Below, piece by piece: positions 1-13,400 of a DNA stretch of 64,000 nt. Each line of letters begins with the position of its first letter. Within the stretch, counting starts at the first letter, position 1. The position numbers were made by a program, and so were the translations under genes. Origin of the DNA: Hoplostethus atlanticus (taxonomy: Eukaryota > Chordata > Actinopteri > Trachichthyiformes > Trachichthyidae). The DNA is taken from positions 1,302,001-1,366,000 of the forward strand of contig JAXDDX010000049.1 in NCBI GenBank assembly GCA_034670405.1. The letters are read 5' to 3'. The notes beneath the pieces were generated by a model. It made no database searches. It was not told where the DNA came from and saw nothing but the letters and a program-made list of their open reading frames with translations.

Positions 1-202
1 AATAAAAGTCAATCAATTAAGGAATAAAAAATGTCAGATGTGAATTAATTACAGGGCTGCAGGATACAAATACAACAATAATAAAATGTGTAAAAACAAA
101 TTCAATAAAGCCTGAGATGAGAAAGGATGAAATGGCATCTGCCTGATCTGATTGTATTCTGCATGTTTGAGATTGACTAATCATTTGAACTCTGTTTCCC
201 AG
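1..202 (+). other. znf462 intron, 3' part
   Basis: AT-rich intronic sequence before the acceptor at 201-202. No other feature seen. The next znf462 intron is 342-771 and is equally plain, apart from a pyrimidine-rich stretch near 355-480. Confidence 0.6.
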
Positions 203-1000
203 AAGTCCTTGCATCTCCCAGCAGCAGTAGCAGCAGCAGCAATGGGCTGAGCAGCGTAGACAGACGTCTGCCCTGTGAGTTTTGTGGTCGCTGCTTCACC
301 AACAGCATAGAGTGGGAAAGACATGTCCTTCGACACGGCATGTTAGTATTTTTCTTTACCTCTTTCAATTCTTCTTCTTGTTCTACTCTCTCCTTTGTGT
401 CCAAGTCTATGTACTCTCCCCTCTATGTACTCCCCACCCCCACCCTACTCCCTCATGCTCACCATGGCTTTACCTGTCTTTCTGGTCTTTGTCTCTGGAC
501 ACAATACATTCCTTTATGGGTGGCTTCATTTGGTTTTTACACAAATGCCCCAATCTATGCATTCAAACTTCAGGGTTACACATTGGGAAAAGCAGTCACC
601 AATAAGAGGCACAAAGGGGGTAGAAAATGATGCCGATTATCCCGCTTTTACACTATTGCACATCTCTACATAGCTGGAATCATGCCCTCTGTCTCTTCAG
701 TTTTCCGCTTGTTCATGTCTTGTTTTTCCCATGTTGAAAACACTGATCTTGTCCTTGTCCTCGTCCTGTAGGATGGTTAACAAAAGGCGAATGGACACCA
801 GCACCACCCCAATTCCACCAGGAATAGATGCGTCAGCTCCACCTCCCATAGGCTCATCTGTCTTGATGGACACAGGATTGGAGCTGTCCAGCAACAGCAC
901 GGAGGAAGGGTACCCCACCGACCTATCACAGAGAAGTGAAAACCTGTATGTGGAAGACAAAGAATTGCTTGAGACCAAAAAAGATCAACAGTTTGGTTGA
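203..1000 (+). CDS. znf462: znf462 (zinc finger protein 462), last two coding exons, partial
   Basis: Two exons encode the C-terminal 121 residues of a C2H2 zinc-finger protein. Exon A is 203-341, after the acceptor tctgtttcccag and before the donor gttagt. Exon B is 772-1000, after gtcctgtag and ending in TGA at 998-1000. The codon ATG is split across the junction and the frame is kept. Exon A has a serine run from AGC codons, then a last finger: CEFC, a Phe-containing spacer, then WERHV and a second His in VLRH. As I recall it, human ZNF462 ends with the same finger (EFCGR...EWERHVLRHGM) followed by a short acidic tail. Exon B is such a tail, rich in Ser, Thr, Pro and Glu. ZNF462 is a large nuclear protein involved in chromatin organisation and developmental gene control. 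The neighbours rad23b and klf4 match human 9q31 order. All upstream exons lie outside the window. Confidence 0.87.
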
Positions 1001-1845
1001 AAAGAATTGTGGCCTATCAGGATACCGTGCTATAAAATCATAACGTTTAGTAGGATCAACGCTGAGTTGGATATTAAAGTAGGATGCTTAAAGAAAAAGA
1101 TGGAAACAGAAAATACAAATAAAAAGTGATCTCATGTGTTGGCGCATTATTAGATTTTATGTGTTACATATTAGAAGCGTTAGGTTGTTCTACATCCTAC
1201 TTGTTTTAAAATGGCTGAGCTCTTAAAATGGGCGGTCCCCTAGGACAGATCTTAATATATTGGTAACCAATAGTGAACAGAACTCTTAGTGCTGACATTC
1301 TGGTCAAATCTACAGTGAAAGATCCCACCTAGAAAAAAAACTACTAAGCTATTTATCAAGATTGTTGTCCAAACAGATTACAAAATTTAAGCATTTATTG
1401 TTTGAAGCACCTTTTACTACCCCCTCCCCCCCTGCACAAATCAGGGGTACCTTTACCTAAAAGTAACCGATGAGGTTTAAAAGCATTTACGTCCCTGACC
1501 CACTGTAGAGCTACCTTTTCTTGTTTCCTACTGAGAGTTGAATGGGAGAGAGGTTTTCTGCATCTTAGCCTTGTGTTAACTGTGTAGAAGTATTCCTTGA
1601 GGAATAGTTGCACCTTATGTATTCTAGTTAAATCTTTCTTCTTCGTTTATAGAAATATTGACAATTCCCCCCAAAGATTATAGCAAATTGCTATATTATA
1701 GGTCCCTTGATATTATACTACGTATAAGCCTTCAGCCTTTGGCACCCATAGTATTTCCACTGTACTACTTTGTTGTTGTCCAGGAATTTCATTGATGATG
1801 GAAATAAAGGGATTGTTTTACATCTACCTTCCCCATCAAGCAGTA
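1001..1845 (+). other. znf462 3' UTR and downstream flank
   Basis: Non-coding AT-rich sequence after the znf462 stop. Two AATAAA hexamers are candidate poly(A) signals: 1118-1123, followed by a GT-rich stretch (gtgatctcatgtgttgg), and 1803-1808. I cannot tell which is used. The segment 1818-1838 recurs exactly at 5289-5309. Confidence 0.45.
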
Positions 1846-2283
1846 TACACCGATCAGCCATAACATTAAAACCACCTGCCTAATATTGTGTAGGTCCCCT
1901 TTGTGCCGCCAAAACAGCTCTGACCCGTCGAGGCATGGACTCCACAAGACCTCTGAAGGTGTCCTGTGGTATCTGGCACCAAGACGTTAGCAGCACATCC
2001 TTTAAGTCCTGTAAGTTGCGAGGTGGGGCCTCCATGGATCGGACTTGTTTTTCCAGCACATCCCTCTGACCCAGTCGTCTAGCCATCACAATTTGGCCCT
2101 TGTCAAAGTTGCTCAGATCCTTACACTTGCCCATTTTTCCTGCTTCCAACACATCACCTTCAAGAACTGACTGTTCACTTGCTTCCCAATATATCCCACC
2201 CCTTGACAGGTGCCATTGTAACAGATAATCGATGTTATTCATTTGACTTGTCAGTGGTTTTAATGTTGTGGCTGATCGGTGTA
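1846..2283 (-). mobile_element. internally deleted Tc1/mariner-like transposon (non-autonomous)
   Basis: The ends are inverted copies of CACCGATCAGCCATAACATT (left from 1848; right ending 2281, slightly diverged), flanked by TA on both sides (1846-1847 and 2282-2283), the usual Tc1/mariner target duplication. On the minus strand an open frame starts at ATG 2134-2132 and stops at 1880-1882 (84 codons). Its first part, beginning MGKCKDLSNFDKGQIV, matches the start of a fish Tc1-type transposase. After about 20 residues it jumps to the protein's last part (DVLEKQVRSM, then CQIPQ and FRGLVESMPRR). The middle, including most of the DDE catalytic core, is deleted; the junction lies near 2064-2068. 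Full-length relatives are roughly 1.3-1.6 kb. This copy could not make active transposase. Confidence 0.88.
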
Positions 2284-2670
2284 TGATGTTTGTATTCCAG
2301 GTTACCATTATCACAGTTGACCTGTGCACTCAGCATATCTACATGACATTATTGAGATGTGTTTAATATGCCATGACTGTACTAATACAACATGGTTATC
2401 TGTTGAGTATATCCTATAACAGCGAGGGTTACCCTGGAACACAACTTCAGCTGCAACGGTAATAGGTGTCATATATTTTCACATCATCAACGGAGATTTC
2501 TGAAACCGTTTGTTTTCACATAAATGTGTGCTCGTGGGACTGTAATGTGAAAATTGAAGATTATTGAAGGTGTCTAAGTCAAGTTCCTCAACTTGAAATC
2601 CTATATTATCATTCTGTGTTGAGACAACTGTCAGAGCCTGCATTTGTGTGCTTCTTTTTAGACAAAGCTG

Positions 2671-2692
2671 TGTTGTTGTTGTTGTTGTTGTT
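2671..2692. repeat. TTG trinucleotide microsatellite
   Basis: Seven tandem TTG units in intergenic DNA. Confidence 0.85.
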
Positions 2693-5600
2693 ATTGACAA
2701 AAAGGCAGAGATTGTATTTGTTGGAAGTTGCTGCTTGAATGCCCCAAAGCCTTATAAGAAATGAATAGCAATTAAGTCAACCTCCATGTCAAATTCCAAT
2801 AAGACCAATAAGAAACGTTTAACAGTCTGAAATGATTGACTTACAACTCCTGAGCTATCAAATTTGTAGAGGAACGCAATACATATAATTGTGTTCTTGG
2901 TACCAAAATATTTAGCAAGCTGGCTATGTTTGCTGTGATTGTCTTACTTGAGCATTGAACCATTGATGGAAATGGGAAATCGGGGTTGGAACCATAGAAT
3001 TTTAGAACTAGATTTCCGAGTTCTATCAGTGGAACCCAGGTGATCTACATGTTTGCAGCCGTGTATAGAAAACAAAACTACTCGTTAAGTGTTTGAACTG
3101 TGGTGTTTCAGAAAGGATACTTTAACCCTTTTTCCTTTAGGTGTTCTCATAAAAAACAAAAAACTAAATAAATCAAAAGATGATAGATAACCCTTAGGGG
3201 CTTTTTGAGTCCCCAATCCAATGTTATTACGCTGTTGTACAATGTCTGGTTACGATGAAAAATATCTCCTCCTTTTTGTACTGTAACGGGAATGAGCAGA
3301 TAGTAAGAGCAGTGTGGTTGTACAATAATTAAACACATGAAGGCAAGCGATGCAGTTCTCTATTGATTAATGGCCAGGGCTTTTATTGTGATGAAACAAC
3401 AGAAACCTGGCAAGAAAGAGACAAGAAAAAAATGGTTCCTTTGGGAACTGCTATCTGGCTTACCAGTCAACCAACAAACTCACATTTAGGGAATTTGGCT
3501 CACTTGAGTCCAAGTCACTAAATCCAGTACCTAGTATCCATGAGGTTCTTCTGCCATAACACAGTGAAGGCAGCAGCTCTCTGTCTCTGGTGAGCTCCAG
3601 CTAACAGGTTAAACTAGCTCCAGGTGTGTGGCCTCAGGTCGGACCCGCCAGTCGTGCTTCCAGTAAGCAACAGGTGGTAATGTAGCAGCCCTCCACCACA
3701 ATGCCCCTCAGTCCTTTACCGTACCATGAAAAACACAGGGTGAGTTGGTGCTGAACCTCAGAGCCCTTTTCCTGTTTTACAGGACTAGCCTGTAGCTTTT
3801 TGAAAGGAAAACTGTTGGAAAACTGTTATTGTGGACATAAGCTTTGCAGTGGCAGCTTGTTCCCCAGCATGCAAGCCCACTCAAAACCAGGGGATAAATT
3901 GGGACATTCCAGGTAATAAGCTCTCCACCCAAAATTGGTTGTTGTTCTGTGATCATTTTAATAGAAAGTTACTATGGATCCCTCACTGTGTACAGTCTCT
4001 TTAGACTATATTACTCTCACCTCGGCTTTACCCCCAGTTTAACCCCTGCTGACAACACACTGGATACTTGTATATATGTTTAGTTTGTCTCCGCTGCATT
4101 TCTCTTCAGACTGTTCTCTCCATAGTTTGACACTAGAAGTTCTCCTTCTTGCCTTTCTTCCCATATAAATCTGATTACCTGATGGTGGGTTGTGATGTTG
4201 CCTAGAATGATTGTTTACAATTTTATTCCATTTATCTCTGGATATTATGTAAATATTGTAATTCATTGTCTTTTTTTAACTTGATAATAAAGTTATCAGA
4301 TAACAGTTAATTGTGTGTTTTTCAGGAAAAGGATCAAGCTATGTGATCATTTAAATTGCCAGCACATACCGTAGCTCACCCTACGTAAAATAAATTTGTT
4401 TTTAAATCCTCTGCAGACTTGATACAATCACTTGTCTTTTACATCAATGAGTTATGCATATCAGGACAGATGTCACACATATTAAAGCTGCTTGATAAGA
4501 AAGCTTCCCCAAAAGCAAATTGCAAACAAACTTCCCCAAAGAGCCTAGCGTTTCAAGGACAGAGTGGTGTGACACTAGAAGAATCCAGTCAAGAAAATTG
4601 CAGCACTAACCTTCATAAGTTGTGGGTGCTCATCCTTTTAATACATCATTTTTTTAACAACCATTTGGTCAAATGGTGGGTACTGCTTGTGTCATGACAT
4701 GCAGTTATTGCCTGAACTTCTACCTTCATAGAAAGTGGGCCCAATAGTAATTTCTATTTGATCCAGCATCTTTATACACACACCCTTCATTGTCAGCCTG
4801 TGCACGAATGCATCTCTGGGCCAACCAGGACAAAAGAAGAGTTAGGCATTACAGGCTATCTAGTAGCTGCCCCACCTTGGTCATAGATAAAAAGATGTGA
4901 TAGGCAATTACCTAGGTGCCAAGGAGCAGGGACAAAGCTCGGCTGTGTTCGTATCTGAGGCCTCCTATCTATCCAACAGGCCATGGAGATGTGACCAGGG
5001 ACAAGACAAACACCTGGCCATCAATATTGGAGACGGCTTAGTAGTTATTTCATTGCAAGTCATAGGGAAAAAAACTACAATTTGAGTGGTAGGGTGCTTT
5101 CTGGAAACCCAGTTTTGGGCAGGTCTTTGTATAGTATTTATTGGTGATGCTGAGTGGAATAAAAAGGTTAAAGGAGGCAGTATTTGACACGTTAAACCCC
5201 CAACATCTGAGCCACACATTCACGCTGCTGTAGTTCATAGCAAAGTTAATCTCCAGTACAGTATAATCTGCAGATAATACTACGACTGTTACATCTACCT
5301 TCCCCATCATAATACTGTTCATAGTCATCTATCCCAGCTTTTGTGTGATGTTTCCCATTCTCAGTGACCTATAGGATTTCCTTTTGGATCATGTCCACAG
5401 AGCCCTTGGAGTATCCCGTAATAGTCCCCACAGCTTGTCCACAGGAAATAGCTTCAGGCTGAGGAGACATCCCAGTGGCCTTCACTCTGTTACACCCTTC
5501 TACGCTTCTGTCTTTCTCGCTCGCTCTCTGTACTCCACACCCTGCAAGAGTTCTGCTGACCAAAACCGCAAACCCGGGGAATGCCAGTTGTGAACGCATG

Positions 5601-5772
5601 TGTGAGTGTGTGTGTGAGTAACATGCCGCTCTACCACCCCAGATACAACTAGTTGCAATCACAAGGTTCGCTGTGTTACTAGTTCTAATCATGGTTCCAG
5701 CATATGTTTCACTGTGGTTCCCTCATTTTGTCAACAAGTCACTATATCTCCTAATAGTAGCACTGGGAGTAG

Positions 5773-5828
<56 letters not shown>

Positions 5829-5829
5829 A
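5773..5829. repeat. compound (CT)n(CA)n microsatellite
   Basis: A run of TC/CT dinucleotides to 5804, interrupted once, passes directly into CA repeats to 5829. Confidence 0.93.
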
Positions 5830-7339
5830 TATGGTCTGCATTTCCTCTGCTGCCTATTTTGGAGGGTGCACTTCTTTATTTCATACGTCTAACATCATCT
5901 TTTAAAAATATCTCCAAGTCGCCAGGGATCAGCCAGTAATCTCTGTGGCTCACCACTTCAGAGGGGGCCCACGGCAGACTGATGACCCCTGGAGACAGAG
6001 CAAGAGGAACAGCCATAGTGGTGAGAGGGGAAAGGAGGACACTGCTGCTGCTGCTGAGTGGAGCAACATAGGGAATGCCTGATGAGTGAGTTCGGGCCAA
6101 GGCAAGCGAAGGCACTGCCCCTCCTGTAATGACTGGATGATGGAGAGGGAAGGAGGGTGAAAGGAAGTGGTGGTGGGAGAAGAGCAAGAAGAGCAGTTGA
6201 GAGGAGGACGAGACAGAGACAGGAAGTGAGAGGGAGTGATAGAAAGTGAGAGAGAATAGGCCTGGGAAAGACAACTCATTGAGCTCCAGCATATTATCTC
6301 TCACGCCTTACAGTCCTCTCAAAGTCAGAGCTGGGCATGGCAGCTGGCGAGACAGAAGTCACTAAAGCCTCTGAATACTGAGCGCCGACTGGACGATACC
6401 CATCACGCTGAAATTACTCCATGCTTGAAGGAGCCGGGATTGAAACTGATAATAAAAGGCATACAAAAGCTAACTCTGGTTCAGTGAGAGCAAGTTTATT
6501 CTGTATCCATGTGGTGAACGATTTTATAGGATTTACAGGATTTATAGCCGTTTAGAAAACCATGTAAACCGCCAAATGATTGGATACAGCTTTCTGCCTT
6601 TCATTAATTCAACTTCACTGATGATTCTACTTGTGATTTGATTCTCTTCTGCAACAAACATTCATTTTTCTTGCCTCTTAGTGTGACACAGAAGCAGTTT
6701 TGGGGAGTTATCAGAATCTGATACAATCTGAAGATGGCATTGCATTTTACTTATCACACATTGTTGGTGTCAACACTGACATAAATAAAACCATATTATG
6801 CATGTAGCCTATAGCTTAACAAAGACGGCAATGTACAGTATAGGTATCTAGAAATCAATAAAAATGGTTAAATGTATAACACTTCTTGACTCTTTGACTC
6901 TAGCAGATATTTGTGTGCTCACTCCTGTGTCTCCTCAAGCCTGTGTCCTTCAATACCTTTCCAACTGTCTGAATAAATGAAAACTCTGGAGCTAAATGGA
7001 CTGCTTTTTTCCCCCTTTTTGGACATAAAATTGTGCTCACTTGTCTCCAAACAAAGTAGCTTTACACATACAGACCAGATCAAAAACAAATAGCATTTCA
7101 GCATTACCAAAAGAGGTGAAGGACACACAGGTCAAATGGCTTGGCCAAATATACATTTTATATAGAAACTGCCCTTTGTCATGCACAATATACAGGCCCA
7201 ATAAAGAAGCTGCCTGTACAGAAAGCCTTCCAAAGCATGCCATGCAGATCATGTGAAATTATTTGTATTGTTCAATTGGAAAATGAATGTAGATTTTCAT
7301 AGGTATTAAAAGGTAACCAGTAGGAGCGCTAGCTGTCAT

Positions 7340-7487
7340 TGTCCTCCCCTATTAAAAGAGAAGAAGAAAACCAAGCCGTTATGGCGGCCGACAGTTTGTA
7401 ATGAGTCAATGAAAACAGCAAGGAGACTTGCAAGTTGGACCCACAACGTTTAAGCAGAGACCGGGGGTTAAAACGTAGTCGCCAAAA
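7340..7487 (+). promoter_or_regulatory. rad23b proximal promoter / 5' leader with YY1-type motif and uORFs
   Basis: A TATA-like tattaaaag lies at 7350-7358 and the YY1 core ATGGCGGC at 7381-7388. In many housekeeping genes this motif lies just downstream of the start site. If transcription starts before 7381 the leader holds three short upstream frames: 7381-7401, 7401-7412 (overlapping as TAATG) and 7409-7453. The rad23b ATG is at 7488 in the good context AAAAATGC. The transcription start itself is inferred. Confidence 0.5.
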
Positions 7488-10400
7488 ATGCAGATTACTT
7501 TGAAAACCCTTCAACAGCAGACGTTTAAAGTCGACATCGATGCAGAGGAGACGGTGAGAGTTGAAACATTATTTGTAAAGGGGTGGAGTGGGGGTTGGCT
7601 ATTTCCTGGCTGAAACGGGATACTAGTTGGTCGTTTCAAATTAACTATGTATTTACTTACGACGTTTAAATATATTTCGTGTTTGAGTTAATGTGACGGT
7701 GTCCGACGCGAAATTCGGTACAGCTAAGATGTAATTCTTTGGCAACTGGTTGGGAAATGAGTTTACTCACGCCAGCGTTTAGACGTAGCCCGCTGAAGGT
7801 GCCAGGTGGGGAAAGATGCTAAGTTCAAAGTTGTTGTCAGCCAGCCTGTAAGCTAACGCTAGCTCATTGCCAATGAAATAAATCAACCTCCTCGTCCTCG
7901 CAACATCATTCATTCACATTATTTCATATAATGTTTAGCTGAACTAAGTGCAAATGAACGCCTGCCAGTTGGCTCATATGCAGGTGTTTGAATTGTGAGG
8001 AAATGACAAGTATTGTTGGCTGACTGAGGTAGCGTTGATGTCGGTTAAAACTAGTTAATTGGCTGCCTACTAAGTTAGTGTGCTTGAATACTGGATAAAG
8101 AGTCTCCAGCTGATGAGCTACCAACTAGCATTAAGTTAGTCTGCTTCCTAGCTTCCCAGAATGTGATTGAATATAGGAAAGGAATAGTTATCTTAATATT
8201 TGATCACAAATAAAACGGGAGCTAACGTTATGAATTTAAAAGCCCAATCAAAACTTGGACACCCAAATCGAAAGAAAACTGCCCAGTCATAAACAAAGTT
8301 CAACTAACGTAACGTTGTGGTTAAACTTTAAGCGGATGAGTCTCCATCTTTGTTTTACACTAGTTGGGTTTTAGGTATATGTTATTTATTTTGACTTTGT
8401 TATCCAACCTTAGATATTGGATTTGGGAATACCTCCCCCCGAGTAGTTAATTGAGTGAGTTAGGCCTACATCGGAGTCAGTGGTTTTCATTCAGCTCAGA
8501 AAATGTAGGGGGATTTTATTCTTTTTGTTTCTACTAACAGTCAGCTGTTTCACCAAGGCTCCTGTGTCTCTCGGCTTTGTGTTTTTGGATTGTATTACTG
8601 TCATTAAGATTTTAACTTATACACTGAAGCATAGGTTTGAAATACAGACAACCCTCTGTCTAAACCTTTGGCTGGGGCAATTAGATTCATGACAAAAGCT
8701 GACTGAGCATTTGCAATCAAGGCCCTTTACTTTGGATCAACCTGCCTGAGGGAATACGATCAGTCTTTTTAACCTGAGAATCATTTAATTACATTTTACT
8801 GTCAAGCTTGTTATTGCCATCATTTTGCTATAATCTTTTAATTTGTTTAGTTCACTGTCCAACATGGTTTCTGAACTTTGACTGGGCAGTAAAGTCACAA
8901 TGAAATGGCATTTTGAGAGAATCTTGCTTCCATAATTTGACTTATTTCCTGCTGAGACTGGTTGTTGGGGCGGGACATAACATGGGGAGGCACTATTCAA
9001 AAGGGCCAATGGTGTAAACCAACCGGTTATCATTGGTTCCAAATTTTATTTCTGCCTACTGGTACACCATGAGGTAACTACTAAAGATTGTGTTTTCCAG
9101 GAAGTAAAAGTAATCTGATTTTGAAAACTTTCTGGTATAGTTTTGTTGAATAGGTGAATATTATTTCATTGTGACGAAACGGCCCAGTATTATCAGCTGT
9201 CCATTCAACTTAAATTTTACAGTGTACATAGCAGTTGGTGAACTGTTGATTACGACTTTAAATGTTTTTTTTGTGTTACGTCTATCTTATTCCTGTGCTG
9301 AGGGGGCCATAATGGAGCCTATAGTGCAAGTCTTCCCTTTATTATCATTCATTCCTTTTTATTTTACAGCACTTGGTAACTTGGTGCTTTATTCTTATTT
9401 CCACAGGTAAAGACATTAAAAGAAAAGATTGAACATGAGAAGGGGGAGGACAGTTTTCCAGTCGCTGGACAGAAACTGATATATGCTGGTATGTTACAGT
9501 GCTAAGCTGTTTACTTGTCTTAACCCTCCTTGCAACCTTCGTTTTCTTTATGAAGTGATACTAGTTACAGCAGTGCAATAATGAGCTTCCTTTTTCCATC
9601 ACATGCGATTGGATTCAACACTGCATTCATTTTCAGTTGATTGAGTCTAAATTGTTGCTTTGCATATTCATTGGAGCTTGGATGATTTAAAAATGCATAA
9701 TTGCTCCTTATCGCACTGTATTGTCATATTTGCCATACAGCTCTACTGATGGTGAGATGCATTAGCAAACCACACAGGTGAACCTCAGGGAAGTAAGCAA
9801 ATTGTTTTGCCCACGGGCCAGGGTGGTTGGGTTCCTAAATGTGCCTACCACTTAAACTATTTGACCAGTTATATAGGTTTTCAGAATAGAAAAGGACCTT
9901 CAGGCAATGATTGGTTACCTCCCAAAGTGACTAATAGAGCAGACAAACTTACCAGCCACAACCAAATTTTATCAGCATTTGGCTTTTCCATCTTGGTGTC
10001 ACTCCAATATTTTCATGATTTGATTTTTACTTTCCAGTGTATTTCTCTGGAACACCCCTCTGGACAGCTTGTCACCCCGATAACTGGGTATTGATTTGGT
10101 TCTTATCTGGCTGCCTTTAACAGTTTGTTTTAATGGGGCAGCTTCTCCTGATTCTGGTCTTGGAAGACGTGCTCGTCTCCTCTGCATGTTGACTTCTATG
10201 CAGTCAGAGGGGAGCCTAATGCCATCATGACAACAAAAGTGGTTCTTAGCCTGTCTGTCACAGGTAGTTTAACGGCGTGTGTGTAGACAGCAGCTGTGTA
10301 CAACTAGCCTTTTTTGATGCAAACGTTGCCTGTTTACTTGCTCCTCGATCATGTTTTATGTTGAAAGAGTTGTGCTCCAATGGAAGTTGATTAATTTTGA

Positions 10401-13400
10401 ATGAGAGAATCTGTTGCTGTTGCATCTTTCATTAGATGCATGGCATTGCTATGCAAGTGTTGCATGCATTGGTTTTTTTTTCTTACTTATGCTTGGATTA
10501 TTCATTCAATATCCTAGTTGAATTTGGATTTTCTTAAAATTATATTGATGGTAGTCGAGCGTAGAGATTGAATGCTAGCCTTGATTCTCAAGTTTAATTT
10601 CTTAGGGCTTCTCAGGGTTTCCTTTTAGGAAATGTGTGTTGGTGCTCATAGGCTAATGAAAGCTAATAGTAGTTGGCTATATTGAAAAAAGCAGTGAAAA
10701 GGTCATTGTTTGCACTGGAATGACTTTTAGGTATTTATTTTAGTCGCTAAGGTAGCCAGTTAACATTTCAGACTGGGCTTGCTGATATTTTAACGTGTCC
10801 TCCTCTTTCCTCACAATGCTGTGTTTGGCCAGGAGATGGCACGGTTGGACGCTATGTTCAACATTGCTTTGGTTTCCAAAAAAAGTAATGTTTTGTATCA
10901 TTTTTTTTTAGTCGGGTCACTATATACCGCTGCAGGAAACCCTGCTTCTCCTTTTGTAAGTCTGTCTTCTGGACAAGTACATCAGTTTTTTTTTAATTAC
11001 GATTTTGTAGGTAGCAGCCTAATAAAAAGCTTTGTATAACTCCTAACATGTTTGTCTGTTTTTCTGGCACATTACTTATTGAGTTCTTTGCAGACAAAGA
11101 CAGCAGGCTAATACATTTACATCTCCTAACCTATATCTGTCTTTCATCAAGCTGTGTACTGTTTTTTTTTTTTCTTGCTATAGACGTGTCTGGCCAGCGG
11201 TTACCCTAACAAAAATAAATCATGTCTGTCTTTCAGACAAGTAAAAACTCATAGGTAGCAGTTTAGGGATAAACACATGTCTCCTAACAAGCTTATCTTC
11301 TAGACAGGTTGCTTTATCAAGCTTTCTAATCTTACCTGTCTCCTAAAACTGTTGTTTGGAAGTATGGCTGGTATGTTAGTTATGTTCAGTAGACTGCGAA
11401 AATAAGCTTTAATTTACAAAAAATCTGGACTTCCCTAGCAGCTACTTCTACCACTCTGCTACCTTTCTGGAACACAGATTATACTTACATTCTGTAATAT
11501 ACAATCCAAACTGATTTGCACCAGGCTACAAAGTCTCATTCTGAAATGAGACCATGCACAGCATTTCAACATGTTGCCAGAGTTGCTGTTGTTACAGAGC
11601 CATTGGCAGATATTGCCAGCAGACTTGATTCATTTTGTCTTTTTTTTTTCCCCTAGGTAAAATCCTAAACGATGACACAGCCCTCAAGGAGTACAAAATC
11701 GATGAGAAGAACTTTGTGGTCGTCATGGTGGCAAAGGTGCGGAAATTAGGATAGTCCTGTCAACTGTAGTAATTTCTGGGCTTTTGGATGCTTCAATCAT
11801 TTTACAACCCTATGCATTTTCACATTACACTGAAAGGGGACAGGATCCAGAATCCCTTATTTGGCCCTAATAAATGTCATGTTTGACAGGACAATTGGTT
11901 TAGAAAAGGACAGGTTTTTGTTGCTCAACATTAAATGTTTCATGCCCTTGATCATCCCACATGGAAATTGCTGAATAGGAGCTAACACTGAACTATTATG
12001 TTTTGTGAACCATCTTGTTTCACAGCCAACCACTCACGTCTGTCTGATTTTAACCAGGCCTTTTTTTGGTAAACATGAAAACATAGCTCAAAATATGATG
12101 ACCACGGATCAATCAACTTTCCATGTCATTAGAGGAGGATGGGTGTGCACAGGGGAGAGACATAATTGACTATTTGACTTGTAGGAGTTCATGGTTACTA
12201 ATAACAGCAGGTCACAGCTTTGAAAAGGACAAGAGTCTGTATGTGTGATGTATTTTTATTTATTGTTAATTGGTGTACAATCTTGCTTCTTTGCGGGAAC
12301 TGATAAACATTTTGACGATTTGGATTTAACAACCTACTGAAGTTTCGTTTTGTTTAACTATTACTATAAAATTGCAATCGATTCACATTGTCAAAATGAA
12401 TAAAATGGAGGATAAGCAGGCATGGGCAACAATGTACCGTGGAGGGCCAAAGAATCACCTGGGGCCTGTCTGACCAAGCAAGATTGGTGGGTTAGAGAGT
12501 TGCACAATGGCGTCTCACTTTTAAAGGAATAATCCACCCTAGCACTGCTGAAAAACAGCTATTAGCAATGTACCTTGTATTACTGGACCAATTTTGTTGT
12601 TTTGAGTTGTATTTATCATATTCCCATGATTAATTGGCGAAGTGTAGACAACACAACATCTTGTTGATATATCCAGTGCAGCTACAGTGGAGTTTATTAG
12701 GAGACATTTTTTTTCAGCAATCTATAACCTCAACCATAAATGTCAGGATTTGGTGTCACACCTGAACCAATTAATAAATAAGGAAATGTGAAGCCTCTAA
12801 TTGGTTCAGGTGTGCCTGAGTAGAGCTGGAGCTAAAGCCTGCAGGAAAAGGGGGTACTTGAGGACTGGGTTGGGAACCACTGGTCTAGACTCACCATTTT
12901 GCGCTGACGTTCAACAATCGTACAGGGAGAAATCCATCGTGGAAGAGGAAGAGACACCAATTTCTTCAGGCAGCAGCCTCAGTAGTCCCCAATGCAGCTC
13001 AGTCTCAAGAGAGTTTGTGTTGTACATAAGGGGTGGCGAATCCTGCTGAATCCTATAACTTACTGCTGCAATGACCTAATTTCCCATGGGGATTAATAGT
13101 TTCATCTTATCTTGCATACACTGCTCTGGATCTGTCCATGTTGTATACAACCGGCTATTTGTTACAATAGCCAATTATTTGAACAGGCTCATGGCTGGAT
13201 TGCAAAATCCTGGGTTGACAGAGTGCTCTGATAACCACCGTCCTGAGACCAGTTAGCCTGGATGGTAATTGTTTTGTTTTGTGAAATCTGCTATCACAAA
13301 CATACCCCGACTATTGTGTTTGCTTGGAATGAAAACCTGCAGACTCTCAGCCCTCCATGGTACGTGGTTGCATATCCCTGTTTTTAAGAAAAGGGAAAGA

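Larger units (their letters stand above)
2284..7340. other. znf462-rad23b intergenic region
   Basis: No convincing gene. It contains a short TTG repeat at 2671-2692, a further AATAAA followed by GT-rich DNA near 4285-4315, a CT/CA microsatellite at 5773-5829, and a Ser/Pro-rich open frame at 5876-6304 (-) that looks like chance in purine-rich DNA. Confidence 0.5.

Noticed and set aside
5876..6304. 142-codon Ser/Pro-rich minus-strand frame
   Set aside because: Purine-rich complement gives a biased composition; no domain, splice partner or conserved block seen.
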